Shown piece by piece: positions 8,358 to 16,661 of a stretch of DNA of 64,000 bases (its first letter is position 1; every line of letters begins with the position of its first letter). The DNA comes from an uncultured Clostridia bacterium (GTDB lineage Bacteria > Bacillota > Clostridia > Christensenellales > Pumilibacteraceae): contig CAOJOK010000001.1 in the NCBI GenBank assembly GCA_948440265.1, positions 124,001-188,000 of the forward strand, written 5' to 3'. The position numbers were made by a program, and so were the translations under genes. Under the pieces are notes generated by a model. That model did no database searches and was not told the origin of the DNA. It worked only from the letters and a program-made list of their open reading frames with translations.

Positions 8358-9612
8358 TCTTCTCGATAAAGACTTGAAAATAGTAGAAAAGAAAAAGATT
8401 TTCTTTTTGGTTCCCGTAATCATAGTTGCGATAACCGCGATAATGATGTTGATATACGGATTGGTTTTGGGTTCTCCCTTGAATCTCGGCACCGACTTTA
8501 CGGGCGGATACTCTTTGGACGTTACGCTCGGCACAAAGTTGACGGACGATAACAGAGCGGACTATGAAAAGCAGATTCGCGATATAATCGAAAACGTCAA
8601 GGACGAAAACGGCAGCAGCTATAACGTCAAAGTAAAGGGCGTACAAAGACAGGGCAGTGCCGAGTCCTCCGCTTTGCATATAATGTACAATGCGGATGCG
8701 GAAGAGAGAGTTATGGATGAAGAGATAAATCCCAAACTCCAAAAAGAGCTTGCGTCTATTTTCAAAATAATTCCCGCTGTCGAAATATCGGCTTCCGATA
8801 TAGTAATCGAGTATTCCGTTCCGCTTTCTGTGTATGATTCCAAAAAGGAAATAGAAAGCAGCGTAACAAGCGCGTTAAAAGACAAAAATATAACGGTAAC
8901 GTCTTGTGAGCGTTCTTCCGACGGAAAGAAGATAACCGTCCATACGTCGGGCGGCGTGTCCGCAGAAATATCGGAAAGCGTCAAAAGCGCGGCGACGATA
9001 GACGACAGATATTCCGGACTTGTGTCTTTGGGCAGTGCGACGAGCGCGTCGTTCTCGGCGGAACTTCTGTGGAGCGCGTTGGCGGCAATACTCGCGTCCG
9101 TTGTTTTGATGCTTATATATATCGCATTCCGTTTCGAGCTTACAAGCGGTCTCTCCGCAATAATAGCTTTGTTCCACGATATTCTGATTATGTTCTGCTT
9201 TATGGTCATATTCCGTATCGAGATAAACAGCACGTTTATTGCGGCATTGATTACCATACTCGGCTATTCGATAAACAATACAATAGTCATCTTCGACAGA
9301 ATAAGAGAAAACAAAAAGTCTGAACTTGCAAAGACTTCGAATGCGGCGTTCGTTGCAAATAAATCTGTTTCGGAAACTCTTTTGCGTTCGTTGAATACGA
9401 CTTTGACGACATTGCTCACAATCGGTATGGTTGCCGTTCTCGGCGTGAGAGACATAAAGATATTTGCCTTGCCGATAATAATCGGTCTGCTTGCGGGAAC
9501 ATATTCTTCGATATTTATTTCGCCGGCAATATGGGCGTCGTGGAAAGACAGAAAGAAAAAAGGCTCGCAGTCTGAAACAAAGGAAGTCAAGAAGGCGGCC
9601 GCGGCTCAATAA
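8344..9612 (+). CDS. secF: Protein translocase subunit SecF
   Basis: 422 aa. N-terminal membrane helix, the LGTDFTGGYSLDV motif, a first extracytoplasmic domain, and five membrane helices with the conserved GYSINNTIVIFDRIREN. It forms the SecDF accessory complex. The extracytoplasmic part (about residues 55-235) is larger than in a minimal SecF. Start is GTG within the end of secD, preceded by GGGAGGA, so translation is coupled. A terminator follows. Confidence 0.96.
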   Translation: MKISNLLDKDLKIVEKKKIFFLVPVIIVAITAIMMLIYGLVLGSPLNLGTDFTGGYSLDVTLGTKLTDDNRADYEKQIRDIIENVKDENGSSYNVKVKGVQRQGSAESSALHIMYNADAEERVMDEEINPKLQKELASIFKIIPAVEISASDIVIEYSVPLSVYDSKKEIESSVTSALKDKNITVTSCERSSDGKKITVHTSGGVSAEISESVKSAATIDDRYSGLVSLGSATSASFSAELLWSALAAILASVVLMLIYIAFRFELTSGLSAIIALFHDILIMFCFMVIFRIEINSTFIAALITILGYSINNTIVIFDRIRENKKSELAKTSNAAFVANKSVSETLLRSLNTTLTTLLTIGMVAVLGVRDIKIFALPIIIGLLAGTYSSIFISPAIWASWKDRKKKGSQSETKEVKKAAAAQ

Positions 9613-9631
9613 AAGAGTAAATCAACCTTTA

Positions 9632-9667
9632 AATAAGCCTTCGTTTTTATATGAAGGCTTATTTTTG
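9632..9667 (+). terminator. Intrinsic terminator of secDF
   Basis: AATAAGCCTTC (9632-9642) pairs with GAAGGCTTATT (9653-9663), followed by TTTTTG. It lies immediately before recJ. Confidence 0.88.
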
Positions 9668-9683
9668 TAGAGAGACGTATAAA

Positions 9684-12062
9684 ATGAATGTAGAATTCAA
9701 AAGACGCAACGATATTGAAATAGACGCTCGCGCCGTCAGCGAAACTGCGACAAAACTCGGTCTGCATCCGAAAATCGTCGAGGTGCTTTTTTCGCGCGGT
9801 ATCAATGACGAAAAAAGCATAGAACGGTTTTTGAATCCGAATAAGGATAATTTTTACGACCCGTTTTTAATGAAAGATATGAAGCGTGCGGCAGAGCGTT
9901 TGGAATACGCTATCGCGAACGACGAGACCGTTGTCGTATACGGAGATTACGATGCAGACGGCATATGCGCGGCGGCAATACTGTCGCTTTATTTGCGTTC
10001 CCGCGGCTTAAACGTGCGTACCCATATACCGAACAGAATCGGCGAGGGGTACGGTCTTAATGTAGCGTCTTTGGAAAAAATCATAGAAGATGTCTGTCCC
10101 GATTTGATTTTGACGTGCGACTGCGGCATATCCGGACACGCGGAAGTGGAGTTTGCTCTCGATTTGGGCGTAGATGTAATAGTGACCGACCATCACGAAG
10201 TGTCGGAAACAGTGCCGGATTGCATCGTCGTCAATCCCAAACAGAGCGATTGTCAGTATCCCTGCAAAACGCTCTGCGGCGCAGGCGTCGCTTTGAAGCT
10301 CGTAGAAGCTATGGGCGGACGGGAAATTATATCGGACTATTTCGACCTTGCCTGTGTTGCCACGATTGCCGATTTGGTTCCGCTGTTGGACGAAAACAGA
10401 CTGATAGTTCAGTTGGGGCTTAACGCATTGTCGGAAGGCAAAAATATAGGTATGCACAGACTGCTTTTGAGTCAGGGACTCGGCAGTGATGTGACAAGCA
10501 CGGATATAGCTTTCAAAATTGCGCCCCGTATCAATGCCGCGGGAAGAATAGGCGATGCCTATCGCGCTTTCGAAATGTTAATAAGCGACGACGTCGCCGT
10601 TATCGATTCCATAATCGAAGAAATCAACGATGCCAACGGGAAGCGTAAACTTGCGTGCGATAAACTTTATGACGAAGCCGTCGCCGATTTGTGTCACGAA
10701 GATTTAATAGATTCTCGTTGCATAATATTGAGCAGTCCCGAATGGGAAAAGGGCATAACGGGAATAGTGGCAGCACGGCTGACCAACGATTTCAAAAGAC
10801 CTTCGTTTATCTTGGTTCCGTCGGGCGACGGATATTATAAAGGAACTTGCCGCAGTGTGGAGAATATCAATATATACGAAGCGCTTTCGGCAGTATCCGA
10901 CGTGCTAACGGAGTTCGGCGGACACAGTCAAGCCGCAGGCTTTTCCATTCGTACCGAAAATCTTGCGGATTTTAAGAGCCGTATGAATGAGTATTTGCGC
11001 AAATTTCCCACGGAATATTTTATGCCGCACTGTACTTACGATATCGAGCTTGAATCGAAAGAAGTCGACGCCGCGCTTGTTAAAGAGCTGGAAAAGCTCG
11101 AACCGACGGGAAACGGTTTTGTCAAACCGCTGTTTAAAATATCGGAATCCGATTTGTCGGTTTCGCTTTGCAAAAGCAATGTCAATCACAGTTCCATAAC
11201 AACCAAGAGCGGACTGCAGATTTTCGCATTCAATTTCTATAATAAAAATCATTATGTCGTCGGTGACGGTCGCAAGGATATGATTGTGGAACTTCAATTG
11301 AATGTTTTTAACAACAGGGAATATCCGCGCGGCGTGTTAAAGGAAATAGGGGCAGAAAAACTATTTATCAATGAGGAAAGCGCAAAATCGGTTTACGTCA
11401 AATATTCCGAATACGTCACTTTGAACGGTTCGGCAAAATATACGGAATACGATAAAAAAGTTTTGAAAACAGTTGTCGGAAATAAACCTTTCGGCACGCT
11501 TGTGATAGCTTTCGACAAGCAGAATTACGAAAGTTTCAATTCGGCTTGCGGAGAAACGGCGGCTGTGTTGCACGAGTATATGTTTCCGTCGCTGAAAAAC
11601 AATTACACTCGTATCTTGGTCGCCCCCGATTTCGATTCGGGCTTAATGCTTTCGGCATACGATAGGATAATACTGCTCGATAAACCGCTGTCGGACGGCT
11701 TTATCGAATATTTGAACAAACAAACCAAAGCCGAGATTTTTGTGCCCAAACAGGATGACAGAAAGAGATTTATCGAATCTCTCGATACTTCCCGTACCGC
11801 GCTCGGGCGCTATTACGATTACATAAGAAAAAGTACGGATATTTCCGCAGCCAATATTTACGCTTATACCAAAAGTATCAAAAACCGTATTCGCGAAGTC
11901 GATTTGTCGGAACTGATGTTGGCGATAAATGTTTTTTCCGAACTCGGTTTGATTAAAGCGTCGGTCGGCAGATATCGTTTGTCTCTCGTTCAGGGGGAAA
12001 AGCGCGAACTTAAAGATTCCAAAATTCTTGCGTATGTCGAGGAATTGAAAAACTCTCTATGA
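9684..12062 (+). CDS. recJ: Single-stranded-DNA-specific exonuclease RecJ
   Basis: 792 aa, as in Bacillus RecJ. DHH phosphoesterase motifs are visible: VYGDYDADGICAA, TCDCGIS and VTDHHE (about residues 85-180), with the DHHA1 motif FGGHSQAAGFS near 415. RecJ degrades single-stranded DNA 5' to 3' in recombination and mismatch repair. The C-terminal ~250 residues are the less conserved OB-fold/extension region. ATG 9684 is chosen because an upstream in-frame ATG at 9651 lies inside the secF terminator stem. No strong Shine-Dalgarno sequence is visible. The last codon overlaps the rel start (ATGA). Confidence 0.95.
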   Translation: MNVEFKRRNDIEIDARAVSETATKLGLHPKIVEVLFSRGINDEKSIERFLNPNKDNFYDPFLMKDMKRAAERLEYAIANDETVVVYGDYDADGICAAAILSLYLRSRGLNVRTHIPNRIGEGYGLNVASLEKIIEDVCPDLILTCDCGISGHAEVEFALDLGVDVIVTDHHEVSETVPDCIVVNPKQSDCQYPCKTLCGAGVALKLVEAMGGREIISDYFDLACVATIADLVPLLDENRLIVQLGLNALSEGKNIGMHRLLLSQGLGSDVTSTDIAFKIAPRINAAGRIGDAYRAFEMLISDDVAVIDSIIEEINDANGKRKLACDKLYDEAVADLCHEDLIDSRCIILSSPEWEKGITGIVAARLTNDFKRPSFILVPSGDGYYKGTCRSVENINIYEALSAVSDVLTEFGGHSQAAGFSIRTENLADFKSRMNEYLRKFPTEYFMPHCTYDIELESKEVDAALVKELEKLEPTGNGFVKPLFKISESDLSVSLCKSNVNHSSITTKSGLQIFAFNFYNKNHYVVGDGRKDMIVELQLNVFNNREYPRGVLKEIGAEKLFINEESAKSVYVKYSEYVTLNGSAKYTEYDKKVLKTVVGNKPFGTLVIAFDKQNYESFNSACGETAAVLHEYMFPSLKNNYTRILVAPDFDSGLMLSAYDRIILLDKPLSDGFIEYLNKQTKAEIFVPKQDDRKRFIESLDTSRTALGRYYDYIRKSTDISAANIYAYTKSIKNRIREVDLSELMLAINVFSELGLIKASVGRYRLSLVQGEKRELKDSKILAYVEELKNSL

Positions 12063-14197
12063 ATGAACTTCGAAAAAAATATGTATCGATATTCGGACGC
12101 GAACAGTCGGATTTGCTCGACAGAGTTTACGATTATGCCGAACGTATGCACTCGGGGCAGTTGCGCGACAGCGGTGAGCCGTATATAATTCATCCGACGG
12201 CGGTGGCAAGTATTCTGCTGGATTTGGGCTTGGACTGCAATACCGTCGCCGCGGCGTTGCTTCACGATTGTCTGGAAGATACGGCGGCGACGCAGGAGCA
12301 AATGCGCGAGCTGTTCGGAGACGAAATCACCGAACTTGTTTTGGGTGTAACCAAATTAGACAAGATAACGTTTAAATCTAAAGAAGAAGAACAGGCGGAA
12401 AATTTCCGTCGGATGTTTTTTGCTATGGCAAAGGATATCCGAGTTATACTCATAAAGCTTGCGGACAGGCTTCACAATATGCGTACGATATCGTCTATTT
12501 CCGAAGCCAGACAGCAGGCAATGGCGAAGGAGACGTTGGAGATTTATGCGCCGCTCGCATCGCGCTTGGGCTTGAGCTATTTCAAATGCGAATTGGAAGA
12601 CCTGTGTCTGAAAGTTTTGCATCCGCAGGCATACGATACGTTGGTGAACGACGTGTCTTTGAAACGCGCCGAACGCACGGAGCTTGTCAACGCCATTTGC
12701 GGCAGACTGATAAATCTTTTGAAAGACTTGAAGATTAAAGGCGAAGTTAGCGGCAGACCGAAACATTTTTACAGCATTTATAAAAAAATGAATAAAGACG
12801 GCAAGACGTTCGACCAAATCTATGATTTGACCGCAGTCAGGGTGATTGTGGAAACGGTAAGAGATTGTTATGAAGTGCTCGGAATGATTCATACTATGTG
12901 GAAGCCGCTACCGGGCAGGTTTAAAGACTACATCGCGGTTCCCAAACCAAACAACTATCAATCTCTGCACACGACTGTCATAACGACTTACGGTATGCCG
13001 TTCGAAATACAAATCAGAACTTATGATATGCATAAGATAGCCGAATACGGCATAGCGGCGCATTGGAAATATAAGGAAAATCGTACCAACGTCAGCGACT
13101 TGGACGAAAAACTGCAGTGGCTGCGCGGCGTAATGGACGTTCAAAGCGAAACCACGTCTCCGCAGGAATTTTACGAGTCTCTAAAGCTCGACTTATATTC
13201 GGAACAGGTATTCATATTTACTCCGAAAGGCGACGTGGTGGCTTTGCCCGAAGGCGCAACGCCCGTCGATTTTGCTTATTACGTTCACAGCGCGATAGGC
13301 AATAAGTGCATAGGCGCCAAAATCAACGGAAAGATTGTTCCGTTGGAAACCAAATTGCAAATGGGCGATTATGTGGAAATAATCACTTCCAATAATTCCA
13401 AAGGTCCCAGCCGCGATTGGTTGCGCTTTGTAAAGACAGGACAGGCAAAGACCAAAATCAAAGCATTCTTCAAGAAAGAACTGAAAGAAGAAAACATAAA
13501 AAAAGGTAAAGATATGCTGGAGCGCGAAGCCAAGAACCGCGGATACTCTCTGCCGTCTCTTATGATGCCCAAATGGCTGGACGTCATAATGCAGAGATAC
13601 TCGATATCTTCTTTGGACGACCTCTATGCGTCTGTCGGTTACGGCGGCTTTACCGTCAATCAGATTCTTTTGAAACTTATCGACTTCTACAATAAAGAAG
13701 TTGTTTCCACGCAGGAATTTCATAAAGCAAGCACGCAAAACCGCAAACCTGACGGGCAGGGAATTGTCGTAAACGGTCATAACGACCTTTTGGTACGTTT
13801 GGCAAAATGCTGCGCTCCCGTTCCGGGCGACGATATAGTCGGATTTATTTCCAGAGGCAGAGGTGTGGCAATTCATAGAAAGAGCTGTCCCAATCTTCGC
13901 AACGCCGAGCCGTTCAGACTGATAGAAGCTCATTGGGAGAAAATGCCGACATACGCTTTTGTCGTGTTTTTGCAAATCCACGCAGTCAATACAAGCGGTC
14001 TGCTGGCGAAAATGACGTCGACTATTTCGGAAATGAAACTTTCCATAGACAGTATGAATGCGCGCATAGACAAGAACAGTAAGGCGGTTATAGACATAGG
14101 CGTGCGCGTCAATAAAATAGACGATATAAACAATATCATAAAGAAAATACAGTCGATTTCGGAAGTGGAAACGGTATTTCGGAGTACGGGCGTATGA
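12059..14197 (+). CDS. rel: Bifunctional (p)ppGpp synthetase/hydrolase (Rel)
   Basis: 712 aa, full-length long RelA/SpoT homologue. An N-terminal HD hydrolase domain has H69-D70 in ALLHDCLEDT. The synthetase domain follows (RPKHFYSIYKKM, DLTAVRVIV, AVPKPNNYQSLHT, FEIQIRT), then TGS (about 385-445), the Cys-containing segment KCCAPVPGDDIVGF, and a C-terminal ACT domain (about 635-712). Both catalytic sites look intact, so it should make and degrade the stringent-response alarmone. Start overlaps recJ and stop overlaps the next gene, each by ATGA, indicating translational coupling. Confidence 0.97.
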   Translation: MNELRKKYVSIFGREQSDLLDRVYDYAERMHSGQLRDSGEPYIIHPTAVASILLDLGLDCNTVAAALLHDCLEDTAATQEQMRELFGDEITELVLGVTKLDKITFKSKEEEQAENFRRMFFAMAKDIRVILIKLADRLHNMRTISSISEARQQAMAKETLEIYAPLASRLGLSYFKCELEDLCLKVLHPQAYDTLVNDVSLKRAERTELVNAICGRLINLLKDLKIKGEVSGRPKHFYSIYKKMNKDGKTFDQIYDLTAVRVIVETVRDCYEVLGMIHTMWKPLPGRFKDYIAVPKPNNYQSLHTTVITTYGMPFEIQIRTYDMHKIAEYGIAAHWKYKENRTNVSDLDEKLQWLRGVMDVQSETTSPQEFYESLKLDLYSEQVFIFTPKGDVVALPEGATPVDFAYYVHSAIGNKCIGAKINGKIVPLETKLQMGDYVEIITSNNSKGPSRDWLRFVKTGQAKTKIKAFFKKELKEENIKKGKDMLEREAKNRGYSLPSLMMPKWLDVIMQRYSISSLDDLYASVGYGGFTVNQILLKLIDFYNKEVVSTQEFHKASTQNRKPDGQGIVVNGHNDLLVRLAKCCAPVPGDDIVGFISRGRGVAIHRKSCPNLRNAEPFRLIEAHWEKMPTYAFVVFLQIHAVNTSGLLAKMTSTISEMKLSIDSMNARIDKNSKAVIDIGVRVNKIDDINNIIKKIQSISEVETVFRSTGV

Positions 14198-14802
14198 ATA
14201 GGATTTACAAAGTCGTCGGCGGAGCTTTACAGACCAATTCGTATGTCATAACTGCAAACGATAAAGACTGTATAATAATCGATTGTTGCGATGCAAAGAA
14301 ACTGTCCGAATATTTAAAAGACAATAATTTGATTTGCCGTGCCGTTTTATTGACGCACGTCCATTTCGACCATTGCGGCGATGCGGCATTACTGCAGAAC
14401 GGCGGCGCAAAAATATATGTCCACGAAAACGATGTCGCGTTGATAGACAGTCGCGGAAATCTTGCCGAGTCTATGGGGTTTAAGTTTATATCTTTCCGAC
14501 CCGACGTCATTGTGCGAGACGGAGATATAATCGATTTGTACGGAATAAAGATAAAGGTCATTCACACACCGGGACATACCGGCGGCAGTGTGTGCTATTT
14601 GTCGGAGAATACGCTGTTCAGCGGCGATACTCTTTTTCACGAATCGGTGGGAAGAACGGATTTCCCTACAGGCAGTCGAGAGCAGCTTTCCAAGTCGATA
14701 AGAGAGAAACTGTTTACGTTGAAAAACGATTGCGATGTTTTGCCGGGGCACGGAGAGCCCACACGTTTGTTTTTCGAAAGGAGCAACAACGTGTATGTAT
14801 AA
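14194..14802 (+). CDS. MBL-fold metal hydrolase, glyoxalase II-like
   Basis: 202 aa metallo-beta-lactamase fold. Metal ligands are in THVHFDHCGD (HxHxDH), HTPGHTGG, SGDTLFHES and the final LPGHGEPT. It belongs to the small hydroxyacylglutathione-hydrolase-like (YcbL-type) group, whose physiological substrate is usually unassigned. It sits between rel and hemZ, a common Firmicutes arrangement, although the D-Tyr-tRNA deacylase gene usually found here is absent. Overlaps rel by 4 nt. Confidence 0.88.
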   Translation: MNRIYKVVGGALQTNSYVITANDKDCIIIDCCDAKKLSEYLKDNNLICRAVLLTHVHFDHCGDAALLQNGGAKIYVHENDVALIDSRGNLAESMGFKFISFRPDVIVRDGDIIDLYGIKIKVIHTPGHTGGSVCYLSENTLFSGDTLFHESVGRTDFPTGSREQLSKSIREKLFTLKNDCDVLPGHGEPTRLFFERSNNVYV

Positions 14803-16192
14803 GTTGATTGCGGAAAATTCTAAAATCGCATACGAACTCGAACAGGTTATAAGGGCGTTTTATCCCGACGAAAACAATACTCCCAATTTGATAGAGCAGA
14901 AAAGCTTTGTCGATAATGGCGTTATGCAAGTTAATATAGCCATAGACGGCGACGAATTTACATATCGGCAGAATATGGACGGAAGCATATCTGCCGACGA
15001 AAAGAGATTTTATAACAGGTTTAATAAATTATGCCTGTATAAGGCTATAGAAAAACGCGAAGGGCGCTCTCTGCCTTGGGGAAGTTTGACGGGTATACGT
15101 CCCACAAAATTGGCGTACGAGCTTATGGACGACGGGAAAACCATTGATGAAGCCGTAAAAGCGCTGCAGTCTGTGTACTGCGTAAGCGCAGAAAAAGCAG
15201 AGTTGATAAAAAGCATATTGAAAGCGCAGAACGGTTTTATAAGAAAGGGTGATAGCCTTTTCAACCTGTATGTTCATATCCCGTTTTGTGTTTCAAAATG
15301 CAGTTACTGTTCGTTTGTTACCGATATATTGACGCCGAAATACAAATATGCGGAGTCTTACGTCGATGTGCTTGTCGAAGAAATAGCGCAAACAAAGCAG
15401 TGCCTCAAAGAGTCGGGCGGCGAAATAGTTTCCGTCTATATCGGCGGCGGTACGCCGACGGCACTGAATGCCAATCAGTTGAAAAGGGTTTTAAACGCCG
15501 CTTATTGTAAAAACGTGGAATATACCTGCGAAGCAGGCAGACCGGACACGATAACGTCGGAAAAACTTGCGGTAATGGCGGATTGCGGCGTCGGACGCAT
15601 ATGCGTCAATCCGCAGAGCCTGTGCGATGAAACGCTTGTGAGAATAGGGCGCAATCACAACAGCCGCGATTTTTTCGAAGCCTTTAAAAAAGCAAGAGAA
15701 TATCCATTCATTATCAATACGGACCTGATTGCAGGTTTGGAAGGCGAGCGCATAAAAGATTTTATTGTGACTCTCGACGGGGTAACGGGCTTGCGTCCGG
15801 AAAATATAACTGTTCACACATTGTCGAGAAAAAACGGTTCGGCGCTGTCTCAGACGGAATATAAGGATAATGACGAAGCGGAAAAAATGGTGAATGCCGC
15901 AAGTGTTAAAATGAGAGAATCGGGTTATATTCCGTATTATACTTATAGACAAAAGCGAATGCTCGGCAATCTCGAAAACACGGGATACTGTCTGGACGGA
16001 ACGCAGTGTATAAACAATATTACGACAATGGAAGAATGTATCGGGGTGGCAGCTTGCGGCGCAGGTGCGATAAGCAAGCGCATATACGGTATGGGCGATA
16101 AAATTGAAAGGCTGGCAAATTTGCGTGACGTCAAGCTATATCTCGAACAATTTGAACAGCGATTGAATAAAAAACTCATTTTTCTGTCATAA
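14795..16192 (+). CDS. hemZ: HemZ-type radical SAM protein (coproporphyrinogen dehydrogenase family)
   Basis: 465 aa. An N-terminal ~150-residue domain typical of HemZ is followed by a radical SAM core with CVSKCSYC (CxxxCxYC) near residues 161-168, VYIGGGTPT and the EAGRPDTI segment. HemZ is named for oxygen-independent coproporphyrinogen III oxidation, but many Clostridia with hemZ lack a haem pathway, so the reaction here is uncertain. No other haem gene lies in the window. ATG 14795 is used because AAAGGAG lies 11 nt upstream; the start overlaps the end of the MBL gene. Confidence 0.88.
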   Translation: MYKLIAENSKIAYELEQVIRAFYPDENNTPNLIEQKSFVDNGVMQVNIAIDGDEFTYRQNMDGSISADEKRFYNRFNKLCLYKAIEKREGRSLPWGSLTGIRPTKLAYELMDDGKTIDEAVKALQSVYCVSAEKAELIKSILKAQNGFIRKGDSLFNLYVHIPFCVSKCSYCSFVTDILTPKYKYAESYVDVLVEEIAQTKQCLKESGGEIVSVYIGGGTPTALNANQLKRVLNAAYCKNVEYTCEAGRPDTITSEKLAVMADCGVGRICVNPQSLCDETLVRIGRNHNSRDFFEAFKKAREYPFIINTDLIAGLEGERIKDFIVTLDGVTGLRPENITVHTLSRKNGSALSQTEYKDNDEAEKMVNAASVKMRESGYIPYYTYRQKRMLGNLENTGYCLDGTQCINNITTMEECIGVAACGAGAISKRIYGMGDKIERLANLRDVKLYLEQFEQRLNKKLIFLS

Positions 16193-16196
16193 TCGG

Positions 16197-16225
16197 TTTA
16201 CAAACGCGAAACAATGTGATATACT
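16197..16225 (+). promoter_or_regulatory. Sigma-A promoter for rpsO-pnp
   Basis: TTTACA (16197-16202), 17-bp spacer, TATACT (16220-16225); an 80-nt leader follows. Confidence 0.8.
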
Positions 16226-16231
16226 TACAGA

Positions 16232-16310
16232 GTACCTTATTCTTCAGGTTGTGCGAATCTCCACGCACCTACTTAGGTTTAAGGCGAATAACAGTTAAAC
16301 GGAGGTAAAA
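16232..16310 (+). promoter_or_regulatory. Structured 5' leader of rpsO, candidate S15 autoregulatory element
   Basis: TTATTC (16237-16242) can pair with GAATAA (16286-16291), enclosing a hairpin GTGCG (16251-16255) / CGCAC (16264-16268), ending close to the GGAGG of rpsO. S15 represses its own mRNA through several unrelated leader folds in different bacteria, so a regulatory role is likely by context. The specific fold is not matched to a known class here. Confidence 0.5.
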
Positions 16311-16312
16311 TT

Positions 16313-16576
16313 ATGGATAAGAACGTAAAGGCTGAAATAATAGCCAAGTACGCGACGCACGAAGGCGATACGGGAAGCCCCGAAGTGCAGATTGCACTTT
16401 TGACGCATCGTATCAATCATTTGACGGAACACTTGAAAGTTCACGCAAAAGATAACCATTCGAGACGCGGATTGTTCCAGATGGTCGGTTCGAGAAGAAG
16501 TTTGCTTAACTATTTGAAGAACATCGATATCGAGAGATACAGAGCCATCGTCGCAAAATTGGAAATAAGAAAGTAA
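16313..16576 (+). CDS. rpsO: Small ribosomal subunit protein uS15
   Basis: 87 aa, standard length. It has the S15 helices with [14 protein letters not shown], [11 protein letters not shown] and RRSLLNYLK, which bind the three-way junction of 16S rRNA. GGAGG precedes the ATG by a normal distance. A terminator that probably leaks lies between it and pnp, as in other Firmicutes. Confidence 0.98.
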   Translation: MDKNVKAEIIAKYATHEGDTGSPEVQIALLTHRINHLTEHLKVHAKDNHSRRGLFQMVGSRRSLLNYLKNIDIERYRAIVAKLEIRK

Positions 16577-16590
16577 GTCCGAAAAAAGGT

Positions 16591-16623
16591 AAGGGCGAGT
16601 TTTATGCTCTCCCTTGCTTTTTT
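16591..16623 (+). terminator. Terminator between rpsO and pnp
   Basis: AAGGGCGAG (16591-16599) pairs with CTCTCCCTT (16607-16615) with one internal mismatch, then a six-T run. The imperfect stem suggests partial read-through into pnp. Confidence 0.75.
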
Positions 16624-16661
16624 ATTATGGTAGTTAAAGAAAGTGTTAGGAGAACAGAGAA

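Noticed and set aside
9651..9683. Upstream in-frame ATG for recJ
   Set aside because: It lies inside the secF terminator stem and has no ribosome site.
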